Shown here: positions 8,423-17,236 of the stretch, in pieces
Layout: every line of letters starts with the position of its first letter
Position numbering within the stretch: position 1 is the stretch's first letter
Made by a program: the position numbers and the translations under genes
Origin: G963701675 sp963701675
Lineage (GTDB): Bacteria > Planctomycetota > Planctomycetia > Gemmatales > Gemmataceae
Direction: 5' to 3'
NCBI GenBank assembly: GCA_963701675.1
Contig: OY969623.1
Coordinates: 4,526,001-4,590,000, forward strand
DNA: 64,000 nt
The notes under the pieces: generated by a model
Told to the model about the DNA's origin: nothing
The model's database searches: none
The model's input: only the letters and a program-made list of their open reading frames with translations

Positions 8423-11026
8423 ATGGTCTGGTGGCTGGTTCAGACAACTTCGGTGGCCGCGGTGCTGGCGCTTATTGTGGCCGCTTTCTGCCGCATCTTC
8501 CGTCCCGGCCCGGCGGTGCGACACGCCCTTTGGCTGCTGGTGCTCTTGAAGCTGGTTACGCCGCCGCTCATTACCCGCGATGTGCGCTGGTCCGATTGGC
8601 ATCTTCCGAGTAAACCACCGTCGAGCCTTGTGGCAGTCTCCATCGAGCCTCCGCCACCGCTGCCCGAACAGTCGTACATCGAAACGCAGTCCGTGATCGA
8701 CGCCGCGAATACCCCCGTGGGCGGCATTTTGACAAGGTCGGCATCTACACTTAGGCCGCTGCCGACGCCACCGCCTCGCCTGCCGACGACCATTACGCCC
8801 GCAGCCGAAGAATCTCGACCTGGGTGGACCTTGAGCACAATCGCCTCGGTCGTCTTCTACGTCTGGATAGGTAGTGTTGCGATCGCGGCGTGCATGGTTG
8901 TCGTCCGTATTCGGAGGTTTCATCGCTTGCTGGCCTGGCAACTTCCCGCGCCGGGTTGGTTAAGGCGGCAAGTTGCGGACATCGCCCGGCTCCTGAGCGT
9001 GTGGCCGCCGACGGCGCACGTATTGCCTGGGCTTAGGACGCCGTTCGTGTGGTGTTTCGGTCGGCCGAAGCTACTTCTGCCGGCCGGCCTCATGGACCAT
9101 CTGGGCGCAGATAGCCGACGTACCGTCATAGCCCACGAGCTTGCCCACGTCCGTCGCCGCGATCATTGGGTGCGCTGGCTAGAACTTGCCGCGTTCCTGA
9201 TCTGGTGGTGGAACCCATTGTTTTGGCTCGTCCGTCGCCGCATCCGAGAAAACGCCGAACTGGCTTGTGATACTTGGGTAGTACGAACGCTTCCGGAGTG
9301 CCGCCGGGCGTATGCGGAGGCGCTCATTGAAGTATCTCGACTGATGTCTCATCCGGCCGGGCTCGTCCCTGCGTTAGGCATGGGCGGCAACGCGCGGCAG
9401 GAATTCGAAGGGAGATTGACCATGATTATGCGCGATGCAGGTTCGTGCCGGCTGTCTGCCGGGGCAATGGCGGCCTTCGGATTCTTGGCGGTCCTGCTCT
9501 TGCCGAGCTGGTTGCCGGCGCAAAAGGACGATGCCAAACCGTCCGACCGGCCTGCCGCGGCGAAGGACTCGGCGAGCGAAAAGAAGCTGGCCGAAACTCT
9601 GAAGCAAGCCCGCTGCGACGGCAAGTACGCGATGTTGCTCCGGCAGATCAACGTTCCCGATGATGCCGAGGCTTACACCGAGTTCCGCGATTTCGGCATG
9701 TACAACGGCACGTCTTACGCCGGCCACGACGATCTGCCGCCCGGCCATTGGGTGTACGCAGAACCGTATTGGTACATCTGGCGCGATCTTGCTGCTACGC
9801 CCAGTCCTAAACGAGCATGGGGCCCCGAGCAAGTCGTAGGCCCACCCGACACTGAAGTGGCCGGCGACGTTCAGACGGCCTGGGCCTCGCGCACCCAGGA
9901 TGAGCAAGACGAATGGCTGCTTGTGGAATATGCGGAACCCGTCGTTCCAAAGGAAGTCCGTATTTACGAAACCTATCATCCGGGTGCTGTCAACCGCGTG
10001 ACCGCGTTTCGGTTAGACGGGACAGAGGTCGAGGTATGGAAAGGGCAAGATCCAACGTCGGCCGACAGTGACAAAGGCGTGTCAAAAATTCCGGTGAAAG
10101 TGGATTTCAAGACGCATCGCGTCAAGATTTACATAGCGTCCAAGGAAGTTCCCGGCTGGAATGAAATCGATGCCGTCGGCCTCGTCGACCAGGCAGACAA
10201 AACACAATGGGCCGTCGCCGTCGACGCCAGCAGCACCTATGCCGCACGGCCGCCCGTTGCCGAAATGCGGCAGATGCGATCCGGCAAGCGCGCCTGGGGC
10301 CCGGAACAAGTCGTCGGACCGCCGGACACCGTGGGCGCAGGCGATTTTCAAACGGCTTGGGCGTCCCTGACAGAGGACGCGCAAGACGAATGGTTGCAAC
10401 TAGACTATGCCGTTGCCGTGTCGCCGACGGCGGTCCTCGTTCACGAAAACTACAACCCCGGCGCTCTCCATCGGGTTACCGCCTTCCAGACCGACGGCGC
10501 CGAAGTCGAGGTGTGGAAGGGAAAGGATCCCACCCGGCCGGGAAGCGGAAGCGGCGTTTCGGTCATACCGGTTCAGACTGACTTCCCAACGAAGCGCATC
10601 CGGATTTATCTCGCATCCAAAGATACGCCTGGCTGGAATGAAATTGATGCCGTCGGTTTGCGCGATGACACGGGTAAGGTTCAATGGGCAACGGAGGTGA
10701 CAGCCAGCAGCACGTATGCCCAGCAACAGCGAGATCTCGCAGTTTTCGAAACGGATCTGCTCGTGGCCCAAACCCGAGCCATGGAAATACAGCGTGTCAT
10801 GGCACTCGAAAAAGAGAACCGTGAACTCAAGAAAATGGTCGCCGATCTCAAGACGGCAACGCCGAAAGACAACGGCGACGCGGAGTTCATCCGAAGAATC
10901 TTCATCGACCTCACCGGTGCGCCACCGACCGAAGCCCAGGTTGAGGCCTTCACGAAGGACAAAGCGGCCGACAAGCGCGTTCGGCTCGTGGAAAAGATCG
11001 TGCAAGCCCTGACGAGAGACCAATGA
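8423..11026 (+). CDS. M56 (BlaR1-like) metallopeptidase fused to two GPPDT repeats and a DUF1549-like tail
   Basis: The 867-residue product starts with hydrophobic segments and an M56 peptidase domain: zinc motif HELAH at residues 238-242 and the downstream 'NPLFWLVRRRIRENAELACD' block. After a further membrane segment (about residues 350-365) come two homologous repeats of about 150 residues, each with 'RAWGPEQVVGPPDT', 'EWL..DYA.....V' and 'PGWNEIDAVGL'. They look like discoidin-style extracellular recognition modules seen in planctomycete proteins. A coiled-coil stretch and 'FIRRIFIDLTGAPPTEAQVE' follow, the opening of a DUF1549 domain cut short. Neighbours suggest a repressor-sensor pair controlling the genes that follow. 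What the repeats sense is unknown. Confidence 0.85.
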   Translation: MVWWLVQTTSVAAVLALIVAAFCRIFRPGPAVRHALWLLVLLKLVTPPLITRDVRWSDWHLPSKPPSSLVAVSIEPPPPLPEQSYIETQSVIDAANTPVGGILTRSASTLRPLPTPPPRLPTTITPAAEESRPGWTLSTIASVVFYVWIGSVAIAACMVVVRIRRFHRLLAWQLPAPGWLRRQVADIARLLSVWPPTAHVLPGLRTPFVWCFGRPKLLLPAGLMDHLGADSRRTVIAHELAHVRRRDHWVRWLELAAFLIWWWNPLFWLVRRRIRENAELACDTWVVRTLPECRRAYAEALIEVSRLMSHPAGLVPALGMGGNARQEFEGRLTMIMRDAGSCRLSAGAMAAFGFLAVLLLPSWLPAQKDDAKPSDRPAAAKDSASEKKLAETLKQARCDGKYAMLLRQINVPDDAEAYTEFRDFGMYNGTSYAGHDDLPPGHWVYAEPYWYIWRDLAATPSPKRAWGPEQVVGPPDTEVAGDVQTAWASRTQDEQDEWLLVEYAEPVVPKEVRIYETYHPGAVNRVTAFRLDGTEVEVWKGQDPTSADSDKGVSKIPVKVDFKTHRVKIYIASKEVPGWNEIDAVGLVDQADKTQWAVAVDASSTYAARPPVAEMRQMRSGKRAWGPEQVVGPPDTVGAGDFQTAWASLTEDAQDEWLQLDYAVAVSPTAVLVHENYNPGALHRVTAFQTDGAEVEVWKGKDPTRPGSGSGVSVIPVQTDFPTKRIRIYLASKDTPGWNEIDAVGLRDDTGKVQWATEVTASSTYAQQQRDLAVFETDLLVAQTRAMEIQRVMALEKENRELKKMVADLKTATPKDNGDAEFIRRIFIDLTGAPPTEAQVEAFTKDKAADKRVRLVEKIVQALTRDQ

Positions 11027-11048
11027 CCCCGTTGATGAGGAGGAAATC

Positions 11049-12575
11049 ATGACTGCCTTCCGTAACGTCGTCATCGTCGCATGGTTCATGGCCGCCTTAC
11101 CTAACTCGTGGGCGATCGACGCACCAAAACCGCCTGCGTCTTCCGCGGCGCTCTCCGCCGAGATTGATCGGTATATCGAGGCACGTTTGAAGACCGACGG
11201 CATCGCACCGGCCGCTATGGCCGACGACGCGGAGTTCATGCGGCGGATCTATCTGGATTTGGCTGGCCGAATTCCGACGGTGGCGCAGGTCCGACGTTTC
11301 TTGGACGACCGCACGCCCGACAAGCGGCAACGACTCATCGACGATCTGCTCTCCGGTCCCACCTACGCACAACATTTCGCGAACGTGTGGCGTGCGGGCT
11401 GGCTTGCCGACACACCAGCCGCGGCGCAGAACCCGGGGCTTGGTACCGCCTTCGAGACAACACTTCGACAACAACTAACAGAAAATCTTCGTTACGACCA
11501 AATGGTTCGCAGTCTACTGGCGCCATCCGGAAACCGCACGTTTTACGTCGCCAATGAAGAGAAGCCCGAGAATCTAGCAGCCGCGACGACTCGGCTATTT
11601 CTGGGCGTCAAGATGGAGTGCGCTCAGTGTCACCGGCATCCTTTCGCCCCCTGGACGCGCGAGCAATTCTGGAGCACGGCCGCGTTCTTTAACGTCTCCC
11701 AACCGCGACAGCGGAACCGCCAGGCGGCAAGGCCGAGTAGTCCATTACGGGAGATAAAAATACCGGGTACGGACAAGGTCGTGCGTGCACGGTTTCTCGA
11801 TGACACCGAAGTCCCGATGGTGGAAGGCGCCGACCCGCGAGTGCAACTGGCACAATGGGTAACAGCGGCGGAAAATCCCTGGTTCGCGCGCGCCGCCGTT
11901 AATCGCGTTTGGGCACACTTCTTCGGCATCGGTCTGGTTGATCCGGTCGACGAACTCGGCGAACAAAACCCGCCAAGTCATCCGGAGTTGCTCGATGAAC
12001 TGGCGAAGGAGTTTGTCGCACAACAGTTTGATCTGAAGTCTTTGATTCGTGCCATCGTTAATAGCCAAGCTTATCAACGGTCGAGTTGCGTTACCGACAC
12101 GGCCCAGGAGGATCCCCGTTTGTTCGCTCGAATGGCTCTTAAGGGCATGTCAGTTGAGCAACTCTTCGACAGTCTCGCCAATGCGACCGGTTACCAAGAA
12201 AAGAACCAATCACCGAACCGGCCGGGAGCGCGTGCGGAGTTCTTGAATAAGTTTGCGAACCCCGCGGGCCAGCGCGCGGAGTTTCAGTTGTCGATTCTGC
12301 AGGCACTGGCGCTCATGAATGGCCGAATCACAGCCGACGTGACCGATTTGGAGCGCAGCGAAACGCTGGCCGCGGTCATCGACGCACCGTTTCTGGATAC
12401 AGCCCGGCGTATTGAAACTCTGTATCTGGCTGTACTAACCCGCCCGCCTCGGCCCGAGGAGACGGCTCGCCTGGTCCAATACGTCGACGGCGAACCCGAA
12501 GCCCGTCGCGGGCGCGCGTTGGCCGATGTATTCTGGGCGCTTCTGAACAGCGGCGAATTCATTCTGAACCACTAA
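11049..12575 (+). CDS. DUF1549/DUF1553 domain protein (planctomycete cytochrome-like)
   Basis: The 508-residue product has a signal peptide (residues 1-20). DUF1549 follows, with 'FMRRIYLDLAGRIPTVAQVR' and a CxxCH-like 'ECAQCHRHPF' motif near residue 195, then DUF1553 ('NPWFARAAVNRVWAHFFGIG', 'HPELLDELA'). These domains are abundant in Planctomycetota and almost always pair with a DUF1501 gene, as here 17 bp downstream. CxxCH suggests covalent haem and an electron-transfer or redox role at the cell surface. The substrate is unknown. Ribosome site GAGGAGG lies just before the ATG. Confidence 0.92.
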   Translation: MTAFRNVVIVAWFMAALPNSWAIDAPKPPASSAALSAEIDRYIEARLKTDGIAPAAMADDAEFMRRIYLDLAGRIPTVAQVRRFLDDRTPDKRQRLIDDLLSGPTYAQHFANVWRAGWLADTPAAAQNPGLGTAFETTLRQQLTENLRYDQMVRSLLAPSGNRTFYVANEEKPENLAAATTRLFLGVKMECAQCHRHPFAPWTREQFWSTAAFFNVSQPRQRNRQAARPSSPLREIKIPGTDKVVRARFLDDTEVPMVEGADPRVQLAQWVTAAENPWFARAAVNRVWAHFFGIGLVDPVDELGEQNPPSHPELLDELAKEFVAQQFDLKSLIRAIVNSQAYQRSSCVTDTAQEDPRLFARMALKGMSVEQLFDSLANATGYQEKNQSPNRPGARAEFLNKFANPAGQRAEFQLSILQALALMNGRITADVTDLERSETLAAVIDAPFLDTARRIETLYLAVLTRPPRPEETARLVQYVDGEPEARRGRALADVFWALLNSGEFILNH

Positions 12576-12592
12576 GCCACGGGAGTGTAACC

Positions 12593-13927
12593 ATGCATCG
12601 TCGTGTCTCGATCTCACGTCGCGATTGGCTACGAATGGCATCGGTTGGCGTTGCCGGGGCATCGATGTCCGGATGGTTGGAGACAATGGCCGCGGACACG
12701 GCACAGAACCCGCAGCGGCGACGGTCGTGCATCCTGCTGTGGATGAGCGGCGGCCCGAGCCAGACCGACACGTTTGACCTCAAGCCCGGTCATGCCAATG
12801 GCGGCCCGTTCAAGGAAACCGCCACATCAACCCCCGGCATTCATATCAGCGAGCATTTGCCGCAACTCGCCAAACAGATGGACCGCATGGTGCTGGTGCG
12901 CTCGATGAGCACGCGCGAAGGCGATCATACCAGGGCCACATACCTGTTGCGCACGGGCCAGGCGCCGCAAGGCCCTGTCCAGTATCCTCCCATCGGCGCC
13001 CTAATTGCGAAGGAACTGGAAACGGATGACGCTGAACTCCCCAGCTTCGTCAGTGTCGCGCCCTATCGTGCGATTAGCCCGTCGGCGTTCGATCCCGGAT
13101 TCCTCGGTCCGCGTTATGCGCCGCTCGTTGTTGGTGAAGGCGGCATGTCGACTCCCGGCGGTTACGAAGAATCGCTTCGGGTGCAGGATCTGGACTTGGC
13201 GCCCGGAATCACTCAACGACAGTCCGAAAACCGGGCGCAACTACTTGAAGACCTCGAGAAGGACTTCGTCAAAGGCAGACCGGGTTTGTCGGCGAAAAGT
13301 CACTACACGACCTGCCTCCGCGCCATCAAGCTCATGCGCTCAGCCGGCTCAAAGGCTTTCAACATCGACGAGGAACCCGCCGCGGTGCGCGACGCCTACG
13401 GCCGAAATCCGTTCGGCCAAGGATGCCTCCTCGCTCGGCGGCTGGTCGAACGCGGTGTGCCGTTTGTCGAGGTTACACTCGGCGGCGCCAACGGCCAAAG
13501 CCTCGCCTGGGACACACACGGACAGAACTTCGACACCGTGCGTCAACTCAGTCAAATCCTCGATCCGTCGTGGGCCACGCTGATGGAGGACCTGAAAACA
13601 CGCGGGCTCCTGGATTCGACGCTCATCGTATGGATGGGGGAGTTCGGCCGCACACCACAGATCAACGGCAACCAAGGCCGCGACCATTATCCTAACGCCT
13701 GGACGACGGTTCTGGCGGGAGGCGGGATCAAGGGCGGCCAGGTCGTCGGCAAGACGAATCCGGGGGGCACGACCGTCGAAGAACGACCGGTGTCCGTCGC
13801 GGACTTCCTGGCGACTATTTGCCTGGCTCTGGGCATCGACCCGGCCAAGCAAAACATGTCGAACGTAGGCCGGCCTATTCGCCTCGTGGAACTCGCCGCC
13901 AAACCGATTCGGGAGATCCTGTCATGA
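12593..13927 (+). CDS. DUF1501 (sulfatase-like) protein with Tat-type leader
   Basis: The 444-residue product begins with a twin-arginine-like leader ('SRRDWLRMASVGVAGAS'). The DUF1501 alkaline-phosphatase-like fold is shown by 'LWMSGGPSQTDTFDLKPG' near residue 50, 'VEVTLGGANGQSLAWDTHGQ' and 'IVWMGEFGRTPQINGNQGRD' near 350. Length is typical. It follows the DUF1549/1553 gene as in most planctomycetes; the pair is thought to act together in the periplasm, but the reaction is not established. Its stop overlaps the ATG of the EF-hand gene (ATGA at 13924-13927), so translation is probably coupled. Confidence 0.92.
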   Translation: MHRRVSISRRDWLRMASVGVAGASMSGWLETMAADTAQNPQRRRSCILLWMSGGPSQTDTFDLKPGHANGGPFKETATSTPGIHISEHLPQLAKQMDRMVLVRSMSTREGDHTRATYLLRTGQAPQGPVQYPPIGALIAKELETDDAELPSFVSVAPYRAISPSAFDPGFLGPRYAPLVVGEGGMSTPGGYEESLRVQDLDLAPGITQRQSENRAQLLEDLEKDFVKGRPGLSAKSHYTTCLRAIKLMRSAGSKAFNIDEEPAAVRDAYGRNPFGQGCLLARRLVERGVPFVEVTLGGANGQSLAWDTHGQNFDTVRQLSQILDPSWATLMEDLKTRGLLDSTLIVWMGEFGRTPQINGNQGRDHYPNAWTTVLAGGGIKGGQVVGKTNPGGTTVEERPVSVADFLATICLALGIDPAKQNMSNVGRPIRLVELAAKPIREILS

Positions 13928-15540
13928 CCCCGCGTTCGGCAATCGACCGGCTTTGGGCGATGCTGGGCTGCCTCGGGCTCTTCGCTGCGGTTACACCCGC
14001 CGTCGCCGAGGACCCAAAGCGAATCGACCAGGAAACGTTGCAAGTCATCGTGCTGACCGCCGACAAACCCGTTTTGCTGCACCTCAGCGTACATGTCAAC
14101 GGCAAGCCTTACCGCGAGGCGTTCGATGCGGCATGGAGCGATTACCTTTCCCATTTGTTTCGTTTCCTCGATCGCGATGCCGATGGCACGCTCGGTCCGG
14201 AAGAGGCGGAGCGGATGCCTGCTCCGTTCAGTGTCTTGCCCGGGGAGTGGTATGGCGAGCAGATTCAGATGAACTTTGCCTTCAACTTTCGCGTCGTCGA
14301 CCGAAACAACGACGGCAAGGTGAATCGTGATGAATTGAAAGAGTATTATTCCCGCTACGCGGGTGCATCGTTCCAGGCTCGGTCTTTGGGGGCCTTCGCC
14401 GGAAACGAGCGCGTGAACCGAGTGCTCCTTACGCGGCTCGATCAGAACCAAGACGGCTCTTTATCAAAGGAAGAAGTAGATGCCGCGGCCACGCGACTGT
14501 TGCCGTTGGACGCCAATGGTGATGGCGCCGTCACGGCATCCGAGTTGGGCGGCGGCAATTCACCGCAGCAGATCGCAACCACCGAAGTGACCAACCCGAC
14601 CGTTTTGGTCTTCTCGCCGAATCGTCCGCCCAATAACCTTCCGGACCTTCTGTTCGCTCGTTACGGAAGTGGACCGTCGCGGATCGGCAAGACGACGCTA
14701 AGCCAGAAGGACCTCAAACTGCCGCAAGAAACGTTCACCCGCTTGGACCGCGATCAAGACGGAGAGCTGGACAGCGGCGAGTTGATGGCCCTTGCCAAAG
14801 GCACACCCGATTTCAACATGACCGTGAAGCTTGGCGAAACGGCTGCCGACGCCGTCGCCGCCCGAGACGGTAAACGGGGACGGACGGAGTTCCATGCGTC
14901 GAATTCGCTCATTGAAATACAGCAAAACGTCAGCAAAATTCGCTTTCTTCCGGCCGATCCGAACGCCTACCTGGAACAACTCGGCGCCGGCGGTAAGGCC
15001 GAGGCAAGCAGTCTCGACCGAAAGCCGGCGATGTCGCTGCCGTTTTTCGCCGCGAACTTCGATGTAATTGATCGCGACGCCGACGGAAAGGTTACAACCG
15101 CGGAACTGCGTCAATACCTCGATGAAGTTCATAGCCGCCACCTTCGCGTGCTTGCGTCCCGTCCTGCTGTAGTGTTTTCCACGGAAGGCAGGGGACTGTT
15201 TGACCTCCTGGACTCCGATCGCGACGGTCGCCTTAGCCGGCGCGAGATGCGAAGCGCTCCCATCGGCCCGATTCCGGCAGTGCGGAGTTTCCGCATCGGC
15301 GTCGGCCTCGGCCAGGGGTCGCTCGCCCCGTACGGCGGCAATCTGATCACCCTGCCCTACGACTCGGATCGTTCGGACCAGGGCGTCGGCCCGATTTGGT
15401 TTCGCAAGATGGACCGAAATCGCGACGGCGATGTATCTCCCGCCGAGTTCCTGGGAACCCCCGACGATTTCCGCCGGTTGGACACCGACGGCGACGGGCT
15501 AATCAGCGCGGAAGAGGCGGAGAAAGCGGAGAAACGTTGA
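13924..15540 (+). CDS. Secreted multi-EF-hand protein
   Basis: The start is the ATG of the ATGA overlap, which gives a clean signal peptide ('LWAMLGCLGLFAAVTPAVA'). The 538-residue product carries about nine EF-hand loops of the DxDxDG type, among them 'DRDADGTLGPEE', 'DRNNDGKVNRDE', 'DANGDGAVTASE', 'DRDADGKVTTAE' and 'DTDGDGLISAEE'. It should bind calcium outside the cytoplasm. Position as last gene of the operon suggests it serves the DUF1549/DUF1501 pair, perhaps as a calcium-dependent structural partner, but this is inference. The reading frame open further upstream (13819) overlaps DUF1501 and is not used. Confidence 0.9.
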   Translation: MTPRSAIDRLWAMLGCLGLFAAVTPAVAEDPKRIDQETLQVIVLTADKPVLLHLSVHVNGKPYREAFDAAWSDYLSHLFRFLDRDADGTLGPEEAERMPAPFSVLPGEWYGEQIQMNFAFNFRVVDRNNDGKVNRDELKEYYSRYAGASFQARSLGAFAGNERVNRVLLTRLDQNQDGSLSKEEVDAAATRLLPLDANGDGAVTASELGGGNSPQQIATTEVTNPTVLVFSPNRPPNNLPDLLFARYGSGPSRIGKTTLSQKDLKLPQETFTRLDRDQDGELDSGELMALAKGTPDFNMTVKLGETAADAVAARDGKRGRTEFHASNSLIEIQQNVSKIRFLPADPNAYLEQLGAGGKAEASSLDRKPAMSLPFFAANFDVIDRDADGKVTTAELRQYLDEVHSRHLRVLASRPAVVFSTEGRGLFDLLDSDRDGRLSRREMRSAPIGPIPAVRSFRIGVGLGQGSLAPYGGNLITLPYDSDRSDQGVGPIWFRKMDRNRDGDVSPAEFLGTPDDFRRLDTDGDGLISAEEAEKAEKR

Positions 15541-15572
15541 ACCGCGTGCTGACGCACGTCGGCTCGCCGGGG

Positions 15573-16382
15573 TTAGCTGCTGGCGCTACGGTAGCGCCTT
15601 AGGGCGTACTGGAAGAACCGACGGCTGGCGAACAGCAGAATCAAAGCCGCTGCCGCCATATACAGGACGATTAACGGTTCCAATGGCTTCACCATCGTGC
15701 TGGCGGGAATGTTGACGACCAGCAGCACCGGCACAACGAACGTGAAGAACCACCCCATCGGCGATGCCCATTTGCCGACGTAAATCTCTCTTGGATAACG
15801 CGCCAAGCTCGTGAACAGCCACCAGAGCTCAAACAGGCTTTGGTTGCGCACCAACCACACCGAGGCGGCCGTTAGAAAGACCAGGCAGCCGTATGCGATG
15901 GCAATACCGCACACGAAAACGCCAAAAAACAATACGACCCGCACGGCATCGAACGACCAATTCAATTGAGTCAGTGCACCCCCCATCACCGTGCATCCGA
16001 GGAGGATGCTCGGCACGGTCGTCCAATCAATGTTGCGACAGGTTACGAGAAACTGTTCGTCGATCGGCTTGAGCAAGTAGAAGTCCAGGTCTCCGCTTCG
16101 CACGAGGTCGGCGAATTCGTTGCAGTTGCTCAAGAAGAGTGTTTCGATGAGACTTTCCAGCGTGAAATAGCAACCGACGAAGAAGAAGTATTCTGCTTCG
16201 CTCCAACCCGCAACCATCGACGTTTGACTGAAAACGGTCCGGTAGAAGATGAGCAGGAATGTGAGCCAAAGAAGTTCGACGACGATCTTGATCAGGAAGT
16301 TCCCGCGGAAGGCCATTTCGCTGAGCAAGCCGAATCGGCCGAAAGCGTAGATTAGCCGTGCGTATCGTGCGGCGCCGGTCAT
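15573..16382 (-). CDS. ABC-2 type permease (ABC2_membrane_6-like), subunit 2
   Basis: The 269-residue product starts at the Met of 'MTGAARYARLIYAF' (16382), 20 bp after the other permease. It has six hydrophobic segments. The conserved 'SGDLDFYLLKPIDEQFLVTC' block is diagnostic of the COG3694/COG4587 permease pair. It forms the membrane part of an ABC exporter with the genes at 16403 and 17223. The longer frame upstream would overlap the neighbour entirely and is rejected. Substrate unknown. Confidence 0.88.
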   Translation of the reverse strand: MTGAARYARLIYAFGRFGLLSEMAFRGNFLIKIVVELLWLTFLLIFYRTVFSQTSMVAGWSEAEYFFFVGCYFTLESLIETLFLSNCNEFADLVRSGDLDFYLLKPIDEQFLVTCRNIDWTTVPSILLGCTVMGGALTQLNWSFDAVRVVLFFGVFVCGIAIAYGCLVFLTAASVWLVRNQSLFELWWLFTSLARYPREIYVGKWASPMGWFFTFVVPVLLVVNIPASTMVKPLEPLIVLYMAAAALILLFASRRFFQYALRRYRSASS

Positions 16383-16402
16383 GCTACCCTCCGTAAGCGC
16401 TG

Positions 16403-17236
16403 TCAGCGCCTTAGCCCGATGCGAAATCCAATGCGCGAGAATCCGACGAAAGCCACGGCCCACAGCAGTTCCGTTAGCAATCCGTAGACGAGATCGAGGC
16501 CTTGAATCTTGCCCAGGAGAACCGCGGCCGGGAAATACGCCAAGTACTGGAACGGCAGCGCCTTCAACAGGCCCGCCCAGAAGGGCGGCAACAGATCGAG
16601 CGGGAACATGTGTCCCGACACGAAAAAGTTGATCGTATTGATGATGTAGAGTAACGACGTGACCTCCAGAAACCAAAAACCGATCATTCCGATACAGGCC
16701 TCGAAGAAGAAGCCGATGACAAACGCAAGCACCAATGACACGGCGTATGCCGCCCAGGTCTCTGCGGAAACCGACATATCACGGAAGTAATCGCGACACA
16801 GAAAGAAAATGAACCCGTACGGCAGGGCCGACGTGACAATGTATGCGATCTTGTGCGCCACGCGGTAGGACACGAGATACGCAATCATGTCGATCGGTTG
16901 CAGCAGGTACTTCTTCAGGCTGCCGTCGCGGATGTCGCGCGCGATGCCGTACGCCAGGCCCGGCATGCTCGAGAACATCCGACTGATGTGCACGAGCAGC
17001 AGATAGGCGATCATTTCTCTGAGCGTGTAATCGGCGATGACGCCGCTGGCCACGCCGTCGTAGATAGCGTGCCAGAGAAGCAGCGTCGTCACTAGCGGCA
17101 AAAAGCGGAGCACGGTGCTCAGGAAGAAGTCGCCGCGATAAGTCAGCCGTTCGATGAGCGAGACCCGGCAAATATTGAGGTACTTTCGAAGTCCCCAAGC
17201 GCGAGGGGCAACGACCGCGGATTCATTGAGTTGCAT
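16403..17236 (-). CDS. ABC-2 type permease (ABC2_membrane_6-like), subunit 1
   Basis: I take the ATG at 17236 ('MQLNESAVVAPRAWGLRKYL'), which overlaps the ATPase stop by 14 bp and gives 277 residues. Six membrane segments and the 'RDGSLKKYLLQPIDMIAYLV' signature match the family of the downstream permease; the two are distant paralogues that probably form a heterodimer. Gene order ATPase, permease, permease on the minus strand is the standard arrangement of this exporter type. Confidence 0.88.
   Translation of the reverse strand: MQLNESAVVAPRAWGLRKYLNICRVSLIERLTYRGDFFLSTVLRFLPLVTTLLLWHAIYDGVASGVIADYTLREMIAYLLLVHISRMFSSMPGLAYGIARDIRDGSLKKYLLQPIDMIAYLVSYRVAHKIAYIVTSALPYGFIFFLCRDYFRDMSVSAETWAAYAVSLVLAFVIGFFFEACIGMIGFWFLEVTSLLYIINTINFFVSGHMFPLDLLPPFWAGLLKALPFQYLAYFPAAVLLGKIQGLDLVYGLLTELLWAVAFVGFSRIGFRIGLRR

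Noticed and set aside
8423..11026. Beta-lactam resistance locus
   Set aside because: The BlaI/M56 pair is present but the penicillin-binding sensor domain and any beta-lactamase gene are absent.
13819..13923. Longer EF-hand protein starting inside the DUF1501 gene
   Set aside because: The ATG in the ATGA overlap gives a proper signal peptide at the N-terminus; the extension would bury it.
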